Origin: Pseudomonas baltica
Lineage (GTDB): Bacteria > Pseudomonadota > Gammaproteobacteria > Pseudomonadales > Pseudomonadaceae
Assembly: GCF_031880315.1 (NCBI RefSeq)
Contig: NZ_CP134771.1
Location: 1,860,001 to 1,924,000 of the forward strand
DNA: 64,000 nt
Direction: 5' to 3'
The notes beneath the pieces were generated by a model. That model saw only the letters and a program-made list of their open reading frames with translations. It was not told the origin of the DNA and did not search any database. The position numbers were made by a program, and so were the translations under genes. Of this stretch, positions 36,154-45,700 are shown piece after piece; the stretch's first letter is position 1; each line of letters begins with the position of its first letter.

Positions 36154-37068
36154 ATGCGTATCGTTCCCCACCTGTTGGGCGTTGCCATTACCGCCGCACT
36201 GATCAGCACCCCCGTATTCGCCGCCGAGCTCACCGGCACCCTGAAAAAGATCAAGGAATCCGGGACCATCACCCTGGGCCACCGCGATGCGTCCATTCCG
36301 TTTTCCTACATCGCCGATGCCTCGGGCAAACCCGTTGGCTACTCCCACGACATCCAGCTCAAAATCGTCGACGCCCTGAAGAAAGACCTGGACATGCCGG
36401 ACCTGAAGGTCAACTACAACCTGGTCACCTCCCAGACGCGTATCCCGCTGGTGCAGAACGGCACTGTCGATCTCGAGTGCGGTTCCACCACCAACAACGC
36501 CGAACGCGCACAGCAAGTGGCGTTCTCGGTAGGCATCTTCGAGATCGGTACACGTTTGCTGTCCAAGCAAGGCTCGGACTACAAGGATTTCGACGACCTC
36601 AAGGGCAAGAACGTGGTGACCACCGCCGGCACTACCTCTGAACGCATCCTCAAGTCGATGAACGCCGACAAGCAGATGGGCATGAACATCATCTCGGCCA
36701 AGGACCATGGCGAATCGTTCCAGATGCTCGAATCAGGCCGCGCCGTGGCCTTCATGATGGACGACGCCTTGCTGGCCGGCGAAATGGCCAAGGCCAAGAA
36801 GCCCACCGACTGGGCCGTCACCGGCACCGCGCAGTCCTATGAAATCTACGGCTGCATGATGCGCAAGGGCGACGAGCCATTCAAAAAAGCCGTGGACGAC
36901 GCCATCAAGGCCACTTTCGCCTCGGGCGATATCAACGGCATCTACAGCAAATGGTTCACCCAGCCGATCCCACCCAAGGGCCTGAACCTGAACTTCCCGA
37001 TGAGCGACGAGCTCAAGCAACTGATCGCCAACCCCAGCGACCAGCCCGCCCCGGACAAAAAGCAGTAA
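36154..37068 (+). CDS. aatJ: Periplasmic glutamate/aspartate binding protein
   Basis: The 304-residue protein has a signal peptide ending near residue 23 (ISTPVFA-AEL). GHRDASIPFSYI near residues 42-53 is the acidic amino acid variant of the family opening. LVNYNLVTSQTRIPLVQNG-type text near 88-105 and LECGSTTNNAERAQQVAFS near 109-127 are GltI/AatJ signatures. The C-terminus continues past the domain (NPSDQPAPDKKQ). It is first in the order aatJQMP-aauSR known from P. aeruginosa and P. putida, where it imports glutamate, aspartate and their amides. The sigma54 promoter and AauR site in front fit this. Confidence 0.95.
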   Translation: MRIVPHLLGVAITAALISTPVFAAELTGTLKKIKESGTITLGHRDASIPFSYIADASGKPVGYSHDIQLKIVDALKKDLDMPDLKVNYNLVTSQTRIPLVQNGTVDLECGSTTNNAERAQQVAFSVGIFEIGTRLLSKQGSDYKDFDDLKGKNVVTTAGTTSERILKSMNADKQMGMNIISAKDHGESFQMLESGRAVAFMMDDALLAGEMAKAKKPTDWAVTGTAQSYEIYGCMMRKGDEPFKKAVDDAIKATFASGDINGIYSKWFTQPIPPKGLNLNFPMSDELKQLIANPSDQPAPDKKQ

Positions 37069-37142
37069 CAACTGACTGACCTCACTGGCCCGCCATCGCG
37101 GGCCAGCGAGCAACCGTGGCTCGCTACAGAGGGGAGACCCTG

Positions 37143-37889
37143 ATGAATTACAACTGGGATTGGAGCGTGTTCTTCAAATCCACCGGCGTCGGCAGCGAAA
37201 TCTACCTCGATTGGTATGTCGCCGGCCTGGGCTGGACCATCGGCATCAGCATCGTCGCCTGGCTGATCGCGCTGGTGCTGGGCTCGCTGCTGGGCGTGAT
37301 GCGTACGCTGCCCAACCGCTGGGTAGCCGGAATTGCCAGCGCCTACGTCGAACTTTTTCGCAATGTGCCGCTGCTCGTGCAGCTGTTCATCTGGTACTTC
37401 CTGGTGCCCGATTTGCTGCCTGCCAACCTGCAGGAGTGGTACAAGCAGGACCTCAACCCGACCACTTCGGCGTTCCTCAGCGTGGTCGTGTGCCTGGGGC
37501 TGTTCACCGCCGCGCGGGTCTGCGAACAAGTGCGCACCGGCATCGAAGCCCTGCCCCGTGGCCAGGAATCCGCTGCCCGCGCGATGGGCTTTCGCCTGCC
37601 GCAGATCTACTGGAACGTACTGCTGCCACAGGCCTACCGGGTGATCATTCCGCCGCTGACGTCGGAGTTTCTCAATGTCTTCAAGAATTCCTCGGTGGCC
37701 TCGTTGATCGGCCTCATGGAACTGCTGGCACAAACCAAGCAGACCGCCGAGTTCTCGGCCAACCTGTTCGAAGCCTTCACCCTGGCGACGCTGATCTACT
37801 TCACCTTGAACATGAGCCTGATGCTGCTGATGCGCCTGATCGAGAAGAAAGTCGCGGTGCCCGGGCTGATCTCCCTGGGGGGCAAATAA
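37143..37889 (+). CDS. aatQ: Glutamate/aspartate ABC permease, first subunit
   Basis: The 248-residue membrane protein has about five spans. Residues 1-40 (WDWSVFFKSTGVG) are the longer N-terminus typical of GltJ-type subunits. VELFRNVPLLVQLFIWYFLVP near 69-89 and the EAA loop GQESAARAMGFRLPQIYWNV near 141-160 mark the family. The start was placed at the ATG at 37143 behind GGGGAGA; the nine-codon longer frame begins in the leader. Its stop shares one base with the next ATG (TAATG), so aatQ and aatM are coupled. Confidence 0.93.
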   Translation: MNYNWDWSVFFKSTGVGSEIYLDWYVAGLGWTIGISIVAWLIALVLGSLLGVMRTLPNRWVAGIASAYVELFRNVPLLVQLFIWYFLVPDLLPANLQEWYKQDLNPTTSAFLSVVVCLGLFTAARVCEQVRTGIEALPRGQESAARAMGFRLPQIYWNVLLPQAYRVIIPPLTSEFLNVFKNSSVASLIGLMELLAQTKQTAEFSANLFEAFTLATLIYFTLNMSLMLLMRLIEKKVAVPGLISLGGK

Positions 37890-38554
37890 TGGACTTCAGT
37901 GGCATCATTCCCGCCCTGCCCGGCCTGTGGAACGGCATGCTGATGACCTTGCAGCTCATGGTCATGGGCATCGTCGGCGGTATCGTCCTCGGCACCTTGC
38001 TGGCGCTGATGCGTTTGTCGCCGAGCAAGCTGCTGTCGCGCATTGCCGGCGCTTACGTCAACTACTTCCGCTCCATCCCGCTGCTGCTGGTGATCACCTG
38101 GTTCTACCTGGCAGTGCCGTTCGTGCTGCGCTGGATCACCGGCCAGGACACCCCGGTGGGCGCGTTCACCTCCTGCGTCGTGGCGTTCATGATGTTCGAG
38201 GCCGCGTACTTCTGCGAGATCGTGCGCGCCGGCGTGCAGTCGATCGCCAAGGGCCAGATGGGCGCGGCCCAGGCGCTGGGCATGACCTACGGGCAGACCA
38301 TGCGCCTGATCATCCTGCCCCAGGCATTCCGCAAGATGACGCCGTTGCTGTTGCAGCAAAGTATCATCCTGTTCCAGGACACCTCGCTGGTCTACACCGT
38401 CGGCCTGGTGGACTTTCTCAATGCTGCCCGCGCCAATGGCGACATCATTGGCCAGGCCAATGAGTTCCTGTTGTTCGCAGGCCTGGTGTACTTCGTGATC
38501 AGCTTCAGCGTGTCGCTGCTGGTCAAACGTCTGCAGAAAAGGTTGGCCGTATGA
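37889..38554 (+). CDS. aatM: Glutamate/aspartate ABC permease, second subunit
   Basis: The 221-residue membrane protein begins [17 protein letters not shown], the GltK-type opening. [21 protein letters not shown] near residues 63-83, [21 protein letters not shown] near 111-131 (EAA loop) and four to five hydrophobic spans complete it. The frame extends far upstream in aatQ by chance, but coupling TAATG and similarity fix the start. The last four bases overlap aatP (ATGA). Confidence 0.93.
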   Translation: MDFSGIIPALPGLWNGMLMTLQLMVMGIVGGIVLGTLLALMRLSPSKLLSRIAGAYVNYFRSIPLLLVITWFYLAVPFVLRWITGQDTPVGAFTSCVVAFMMFEAAYFCEIVRAGVQSIAKGQMGAAQALGMTYGQTMRLIILPQAFRKMTPLLLQQSIILFQDTSLVYTVGLVDFLNAARANGDIIGQANEFLLFAGLVYFVISFSVSLLVKRLQKRLAV

Positions 38555-39285
38555 TTTCCATCAAGAACATCAACAAGTGGTATGGCGACTTCCAGGTGCT
38601 GACCGAGTGCAGCACCGAGGTCAAAAAAGGCGAAGTGGTGGTGGTCTGCGGGCCGTCGGGTTCGGGCAAGTCGACCTTGATCAAATGCGTCAACGCCCTG
38701 GAGCCCTTCCAGAAGGGTGACATCGTGGTCGACGGCACCTCGATCGCCGACCCCAAGACCAACCTGCCCAAGCTGCGTTCTCGGGTGGGTATGGTGTTCC
38801 AGCACTTCGAGCTGTTCCCGCACCTGACCATCACCGAAAACCTCACCATCGCACAGATCAAGGTGCTGGGCCGCAGCAAGGAAGAGGCCACGCAAAAGGG
38901 CCTGCAGCTGCTCGACCGCGTCGGCCTCAAGGCCCATGCCCACAAGCACCCTGGGCAACTGTCGGGCGGTCAGCAGCAGCGTGTAGCGATTGCCCGTGCG
39001 CTGGCGATGGACCCGGTGGTGATGCTGTTCGACGAGCCGACCTCGGCACTCGATCCGGAAATGGTCAACGAAGTGCTCGACGTCATGGTGCAACTCGCCC
39101 ATGAAGGCATGACCATGATGTGCGTGACCCACGAAATGGGCTTCGCCCGCAAGGTCGCCAATCGGGTGATCTTCATGGACCAGGGACAGATCGTCGAAGA
39201 CTGCCAGAAGGAAGAGTTTTTCGGCGATGTCACCGCGCGCTCCGACCGTGCCCAGCAGTTCCTGGCGAAAATCCTGCAACACTGA
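38551..39285 (+). CDS. aatP: Glutamate/aspartate ABC transporter ATPase
   Basis: The 244-residue ATPase has Walker [10 protein letters not shown] near residues 35-43, signature [15 protein letters not shown] near 137-151, Walker [14 protein letters not shown] near 157-169, and switch histidine in VTHEMGFA near 192-199. Its GltL-type opening [16 protein letters not shown] and overlap with aatM show that it powers this importer. The sensor kinase gene begins about 70 bases after its stop (or overlaps it by one base if the earlier start is used). Confidence 0.95.
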   Translation: MISIKNINKWYGDFQVLTECSTEVKKGEVVVVCGPSGSGKSTLIKCVNALEPFQKGDIVVDGTSIADPKTNLPKLRSRVGMVFQHFELFPHLTITENLTIAQIKVLGRSKEEATQKGLQLLDRVGLKAHAHKHPGQLSGGQQQRVAIARALAMDPVVMLFDEPTSALDPEMVNEVLDVMVQLAHEGMTMMCVTHEMGFARKVANRVIFMDQGQIVEDCQKEEFFGDVTARSDRAQQFLAKILQH

Positions 39286-39353
39286 TGCATCGCCATACCG
39301 TTTCTGTGCCCGCCCGTCGGGCGCAGGACGCTGGTCGGCCCAAGGCGACTGTG

Positions 39354-41255
39354 ATGAAATGCGCTCCCTCCCAATTTCGCGCTGCGCCGCCAGATCTCGC
39401 CGTGAAACCCCGACTGATCCGCCAAGTGTTCCTGCCTCCCTTGCTGGTCGCCCTGATGATCGGTTTGGGTTACCTCGGCTTCTGGATCAGTGATCGCGCC
39501 GGCATCCGCAGCCTCAGCGAAAACGGCCAGCGCCAGCTGGAATTGCAAGCGCGGGCGGTGGAAAGCGAAATCAACCGCTACACCTATCTGCCCAGCCTGC
39601 TGGAGCTGGAGAATACCGTGTCGGCCCTGCTCGCCCACCCGGACTCGGCCCACCGCGAGCCGGTCAACGTGTACCTCGACGGCCTCAATCGGCGCAGTAA
39701 CAGCCGTGCCATTTACGTGCTCGACACCAGCGGCCGGGTGCAGGCCAGCAGCAATTGGCGCGACAGCGACAGCTATGTCGGCGAAGACCTGGCCTTTCGC
39801 CCCTATTTCCAGGACGCCATCCGCGGCCTGCAAGGACGCTTCTACGGGATCGGCAGCACCTCGGGCGAACCCGGCTACTACCTGGCCCACGGCCTGGAAC
39901 TGAATGGCCGGATCATCGGCGTTGCGGTGATCAAGGTCCAGCTGCAAGCGCTGGAATCCCTGTGGCAACGGGCCCACCTGGAAACCTTCGTCAGCGACGA
40001 GAACGGCATCATCATTCTCTCCAGCGATCCTGAGCGCCGGCTCAAGTCGACCCGCCCGCTCTCCCCCGAAACCAAGGAGCGCCTGGCCCGCAGCCTGCAG
40101 TACTACTGGACGCCGTTTTCGGAGCTGCAACCGCTGGCCCGGGAAACCCTGACCGACGGCATCGAAAAACTGACCTTCCCGAGCAACAACGGGCTGCATG
40201 GCAACACCGCGTATCTTGCGCAAAGCCAGCCGCTGAACAGCTCGCGCTGGCAGTTCACCTTGCTCACGCCCCTGCAGGATCAGCGCCGCGAAGCCATCAT
40301 CCACGGCGTGCTGGTGGCGGTGGCCTTCGCCCTGTGCACCATCTTGATGATCGCCTGGAACGAGCGGCGCAAGGTCATCGCCACGCGCCTGGCCGCCCGC
40401 GAGGCACTCGAGGAAGCCAATAACCTGCTGGAACGACGGATCACCGAACGCACCAGCGACCTGCGTGCCAGCAACGAACGGCTCAAGGGCCAGATCCGCG
40501 AACGACGCCAGGCCGAAGACACCCTGCGCAAGGCTCAGGACGAACTGGTGCAGGCCGGCAAGCTAGCGGCCATCGGGCAGATGTCCACCAGCATCGCCCA
40601 CGAGCTCAACCAGCCATTGGCGGCGCTGCGCACGCTGTCGGGCAACACGGTGCGCTTTCTCGAGCGCGGCGCGCTGGAGACCGCCAGCACCAATCTGCGC
40701 ACCATGAACGATCTGATCGACCGCATGGGCCGCATCACCGCCAGCCTGCGCGCCTTCGCCCGACGCGGCGATGACCAGGGCCAGGCGTCCCTGAACGGCG
40801 CGGTCGATGCCGCCCTGCAATTGCTGGAGGCCCGCTTGCAAGGCGTGCAAGTACACCGCGACGTCGCCGCAGCACAACTGCCCATCGATCAGACCCGCCT
40901 CGAGCAGATTCTCGTCAACCTGATCGGCAACGCCCTGGACGCCATGCACAGCCAGGCCCAGCCGCAACTGTGGCTGAGCGGTGAACTGGATGAGCAACAG
41001 CCACCGGGCAAATATCGCCTGCGGGTGCGCGACAACGGCCATGGCATTACCGCGGATGCCCGCGAGCACCTGTTCGAACCGTTTTTCACCACCAAGCCGG
41101 GCGACCTCGGCCTGGGCCTTGGCCTGACCCTCTCGGCCAGCCTCGCCGCTGCCGCCAGTGGGCATCTGGGGATGGAAAGCTCCGGCCCCGACGGCACCGT
41201 GTTTATCCTCAGCCTGCCCCTGAGCGCACCCCTATCAGCGAGCCCCTCAGCATGA
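39354..41255 (+). CDS. aauS: Sensor histidine kinase AauS (DctB-like)
   Basis: The 633-residue two-pass membrane kinase has a first span near residues 26-46 (FLPPLLVALMIGLGYLGFWI) and a second near 305-325. The periplasmic part between them is a double-Cache sensor like that of DctB (RAIYVLDTSGRVQASSNW, FRPYFQDAIRG). A coiled coil (about 340-385) leads to the H-box IAHELNQPLAALRT near 412-425. N, G1 and G2 boxes (LIGNALDAM, RDNGHGI, FFTTKPGDLGLGLGLTLS) follow. The start at 39354 has AAGG at good distance; ATG at 39285 would add 23 arginine-rich residues. Its stop overlaps aauR, so sensor and regulator are coupled. It is expected to sense acidic amino acids. Confidence 0.92.
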   Translation: MKCAPSQFRAAPPDLAVKPRLIRQVFLPPLLVALMIGLGYLGFWISDRAGIRSLSENGQRQLELQARAVESEINRYTYLPSLLELENTVSALLAHPDSAHREPVNVYLDGLNRRSNSRAIYVLDTSGRVQASSNWRDSDSYVGEDLAFRPYFQDAIRGLQGRFYGIGSTSGEPGYYLAHGLELNGRIIGVAVIKVQLQALESLWQRAHLETFVSDENGIIILSSDPERRLKSTRPLSPETKERLARSLQYYWTPFSELQPLARETLTDGIEKLTFPSNNGLHGNTAYLAQSQPLNSSRWQFTLLTPLQDQRREAIIHGVLVAVAFALCTILMIAWNERRKVIATRLAAREALEEANNLLERRITERTSDLRASNERLKGQIRERRQAEDTLRKAQDELVQAGKLAAIGQMSTSIAHELNQPLAALRTLSGNTVRFLERGALETASTNLRTMNDLIDRMGRITASLRAFARRGDDQGQASLNGAVDAALQLLEARLQGVQVHRDVAAAQLPIDQTRLEQILVNLIGNALDAMHSQAQPQLWLSGELDEQQPPGKYRLRVRDNGHGITADAREHLFEPFFTTKPGDLGLGLGLTLSASLAAAASGHLGMESSGPDGTVFILSLPLSAPLSASPSA

Positions 41256-42577
41256 ACCCACCCTTGAGCGTTTTGATCGTCGAAGATGATCCCCATGTGT
41301 TGCTGGGCTGCCAGCAGGCCTTGGCCCTTGAAGACATCGTCAGCGAAGGTGTCGGCAGCGCCGAAGAGGCCCTGGCACGAATCGGCGAGGATTTCGCCGG
41401 CATCGTCGTCAGCGATATCCGCCTGCCCGGCATCGATGGCCTGCAGCTGCTCGACCAGTTGAAAGCCCGCGACCCGAGCCTGCCGATCGTCTTGATCACC
41501 GGCCACGGCGACATCTCCATGGCGGTGGGTGCCATGCGCGCCGGCGCCTACGACTTCATGGAAAAGCCTTTTTCGCCAGAGCGGCTGGTCGATGTGGTGC
41601 GCCGCGCGCTGGAGCATCGCGGTCTGGCGCGAGAAGTCACCTCCCTGCGGCGCCAACTGGCGGGGCGCTCGGCGCTGGAGACGCGCATCATCGGGCGCTC
41701 GCCGGCGATGGCGAACCTGCGCGAACTGATCGCCAACGTCGGCGACACCTCGGCCAACGTGCTGATCGAAGGCGAAACCGGCACCGGCAAGGAGCTGGTT
41801 GCGCGCTGCCTGCATGATTTCAGCCGACGCCAGACCAACGCCTTCGTCGCGCTCAATTGCGGCGGCTTGCCCGAGAGCCTGTTCGACAGCGAGATTTTCG
41901 GCCATGAAGCCAATGCCTTTACCGGTGCCGGCAAGCGCCGTATCGGCAAGATCGAACACGCCGACCAGGGCACGCTGTTCCTCGACGAGATCGAGAGCAT
42001 GCCGATGTCGATGCAGATCAAGCTGTTGCGCGTCCTGCAGGAACGGACCCTCGAACGCCTGGGCTCGAACCAGACCATCGCGGTTGATTGCCGGGTCATC
42101 GCCGCGACCAAATCCGACCTCGAAGCGCTGAGCCAGCAAAACCAATTTCGCAGCGACCTGTATTACCGGCTCAACGTGGTGACCCTGGAGCTGCCGCCAT
42201 TGCGCGAGCGCCGCGAGGACATCCTCATGCTGTTCGAGCACTTTTTGCAGTTATCGGCCCTGCGCTTCGACCGTGAGCCGGCACCGCTGGAGGCCAGCAC
42301 GGTGTCGCGTCTGATGAGCCACGACTGGCCCGGCAACGTGCGCGAACTGCGTAACGTCGCCGAGCGTCATGCCCTGGGGCTGCCGGCGTTCAAGAAGAGC
42401 GCCAGCGACGCCCTGCAGCAACCGCTGAATTTCACCGAGGCGGTGGAGGCCTTCGAACGCAACCTGCTGAGCGAAGCCCTGCAACGCAGTGGCGGCAATC
42501 AGAGCCAGGCCAGCCAGGAGCTGGGCATGGCCAAGACCACGCTGTTCGACAAGGTCAAGAAGTACGGCCTGGGCTAG
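41252..42577 (+). CDS. aauR: Sigma54-dependent response regulator AauR (DctD-like)
   Basis: The 441-residue activator has a receiver domain (1-120) with the acidic pair in LIVEDDP near residues 8-14 and the phospho-Asp in [10 protein letters not shown] near 55. The AAA+ domain spans about 145-375 (Walker [13 protein letters not shown], Walker [12 protein letters not shown]). A Fis-type DNA-binding helix pair ends the protein ([24 protein letters not shown]). The sigma54-contacting loop reads NAFTGA, not the usual GAFTGA. With AauS it is expected to drive aatJ through the site at 35930 and the promoter at 36051. Confidence 0.94.
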   Translation: MNPPLSVLIVEDDPHVLLGCQQALALEDIVSEGVGSAEEALARIGEDFAGIVVSDIRLPGIDGLQLLDQLKARDPSLPIVLITGHGDISMAVGAMRAGAYDFMEKPFSPERLVDVVRRALEHRGLAREVTSLRRQLAGRSALETRIIGRSPAMANLRELIANVGDTSANVLIEGETGTGKELVARCLHDFSRRQTNAFVALNCGGLPESLFDSEIFGHEANAFTGAGKRRIGKIEHADQGTLFLDEIESMPMSMQIKLLRVLQERTLERLGSNQTIAVDCRVIAATKSDLEALSQQNQFRSDLYYRLNVVTLELPPLRERREDILMLFEHFLQLSALRFDREPAPLEASTVSRLMSHDWPGNVRELRNVAERHALGLPAFKKSASDALQQPLNFTEAVEAFERNLLSEALQRSGGNQSQASQELGMAKTTLFDKVKKYGLG

Positions 42578-42702
42578 CGACTATCCCGCGTGTATCGATC
42601 CCTACATATGTAAAACCTGCACGCACCGTTGTACCTCTCTAATTGCGCCACGACCCGGCAAGGGCTGACCGCGCCGGCTTCACGCCAATGGAGAGGTAAA
42701 CC

Positions 42703-45700
42703 ATGACAGATTCCATCGACTCAACGCTTCCTGCACGCCCGTTCGACGCCGGCCCCGGCCCGATCAAGGATCCCAGCCTGTTTCTCAGTGCCTCCAGGCA
42801 ATGGACGGAATGCCGCCAACAGCTGCTCGACCTGGTAGGCGCCGCCCCCGGTGCAAGGGCCTCACTGCGCCAATTGCTCCACGCCCAGTTGGCCCTGGAT
42901 GGAGATCAGGTCGGCCTGACCTACCCCGCCGGCCCGCTCGACGTCGAGGATCAAACCCCCAGCGAACAATTCGTCAGCTTGCTCGAACTCTGCGCCTTGG
43001 TGATTCAGCAGCCTGACCTGAGCGCGCTGAACCTCGATGCAGCAGTCAGCGGAGTTGCGGATCAACACCCCTTGCACGGCAAAACGGCCCTTGAACTGGC
43101 GCAGCGACTCAAGGCACTCGCCCCCCAAGCCTTCGTGACAAGCCAGTGGGATGCCTACTGGAATGCCAGGGCGCCGGGCACGCCACACGCTCGGCGGGAT
43201 CTCGCCGCCAGGCACTTCAAGACACACCTGCACTGCGCCTATCAACTGAGCTACGCCCAAGGGGCGCTGACCGCCGCCGAACTCAAGCCGCTACTGGCCG
43301 TGCTGGAAGCAGGCGACAGCGAACCGCTGCTCGATAATGAACACGTCTATATCGAGACCATCACCCTGTTGCCTTGGGGGGCTGGCTCACAGCGACTGCC
43401 AGGGGCCCTGGTGATTACCCACGACGGCCATGAGCCCACCCAGCAATTGCTCTTCCTTCCCGGCCAGGCGCCGGCCCTGTCGCTGTTCGCCGATCGCAAT
43501 GCACTGGAGGCCTGGCTGCTCGAAAACAAACATCGCCTGTGGCCCGATGCGTCGCAGGTATTTTCGGCAGTGGACAGCATTGGCTATGGCCAGCAGGAGC
43601 ACGGGATTGCGCCGCTGTTCAAGGAGCTGGTCAACTGCCTGCGCAACAACCTGATCAACAGCCTCTACCGCCATAACGATTTACCGCTCCCGCAAAGTGC
43701 CCGCGAGGCATTGGCCGCCGCCGATAGCTTCGACGCATCCCGCAGCAGCCAGAGCTTGCTCGCCCCAGCCCCGCAACTGCCCGACGCTGAGGATCGGCAG
43801 GGCGCCGCCAGCCCGTTCGGCCAGCTCTACGCCGACCTCGACTTTGCCGCTCGGCAGGCCTCGATCATCCAGCAACGCGATGCCTTCGAGGCGCTGCTTG
43901 GCACCGATTACCAAGGCGATGCCGATGATCCGAACCTGCTGACGCTCAAGCGCGCCATCGACGCCTTGAGCACCCAGCAGCTCGCCGCACTGACCGCAGC
44001 GCGCACCTTGGTGCAGGCGCAGACCCCGCAGGACCTTTACAGCCTGCGCCAACTACCCAACGCCGCCTACGACGAGCTCTACGCCGCACGCCTGGCGGGC
44101 CTGCGCGCCGAGGCCGAAATCCAGCAAGCGCTGAAGCAGCTGGATAGCGCCGAGGCGGCGATGATCATCAGCGTGCTGGACGCTCCGGTCGCCCTTCACC
44201 GTCTGGACAACTCAGTGGTCGCCGCCACGGTGTCGGTGTCCATGACGGAAACCGGGGGGGCGCGCCGCTCCCGCGAACTGGACGGCGTCCTGGTGATCAC
44301 TCGCCAGGACGTGCTCGATGACACCACCGCGAACGGCAGCCTGCTGCTGTACTGGCCTGGTGTCGATGGCGGCTTGCAACGTTTCGCCTCGTACGCCGCA
44401 CTCGAGCAAATGTTGCTTAAGCCATCGCTCGACGACGATGATCGGCATACCCTCACCCTGACCCCTCTGAGCGGCGACGCCCTGGCCTACGGGCTGCAGA
44501 ATCAACTGCACCGCTGCGAGCTCCGAGCCGCACGGTTGTTGAAGCAGTACCCCAGCGCCACTCGAGCGGCCGAGCAAGCGCAAGCGTTGCACGGCCTGGT
44601 GGAAAAAACCGTACACGCATTGCGGGTGCCGCACCATCAAGCCCGCGAGACAGCCTATGCGCAACTGCTGGAGCTCAATCGCAGCAGCGCGCTGCACGCG
44701 CAACTGCCGGGCTGGCTCGCCACCTTGCCACAGGCCTACCGCCACCGGCTAAAGACGCTCATCCAGCACTATGTGCCAGCGGTGCAGCGCGCTCAATCGT
44801 TGCTCGAAGGGGATATACCGCTGCGTGAAGACTTTACCCGCGCCCGTATCCAGCAACGCCTGCGCGCCGACTTCGGCGTGACGGGTGATTACACCCTCAG
44901 CCTCGACCTGCCGGACTCGGTCCATCGAGTACGCGATCCGATTCAGGGTTCAGGCGCGCCTGGTGTACCGAGCAAGACCGTGCTGCGTCCCAGCGACAAA
45001 CGCACCACCTTCACCCTGGAACAACTGGCCCTGGCCAATATCGACGATGACCTGCGCGACCGCTATACCTTCGTCGAGCTGCACGTGAGCGGTGGTAATG
45101 AAGGTGGACGCGGGCTGCTGCTGGCAGGGTTTACCTACCACTACCTGCAGACCCTGGTCACGGCCCTGGATTTGTCCGCAGCCTATACGGCGCTTATCCG
45201 CGCAACCTTCATGGGCACGGCCGGCGAGCCAGAGTTCAAGCATCAGTACCGCCGTGAATGTCTACGCAAGCCGATTCAACTGGCGCTGCAAATGCAAAGC
45301 GTCTACGCCAGCCAACGGGGCTTGCTCGACACTCGCGCCAAGGCGATTCTGGACATCGCCATCGATGCCGATTCGCCACGGGCCTGGCAGGTCGACGGCA
45401 AACGTATCGTGCTGCGGGCCGCGCTCTTCAGCGCCGGGGGCGTGGACACTGGCGAACTCACCGCAACCCTTTCGGGCGTCACCTTTATCGAGGAGCAAAA
45501 CAGCGGGCAGACACTGATCTACTTGCCGGACGATCCCACGGGCGTCTATTTGCGCCACTACGCCAGTCTGGACGAGGCACGCGAGGGGCTGTTCCAGCTC
45601 ACCCTCGACGCGCAGATCGCCGAGTATCTGGCCGATCGTGCGCTGCGCGGCGACCGGGCCGCGCACTTGAGCCGCCTGCGCCAGGCCCACGAGCGCAATT

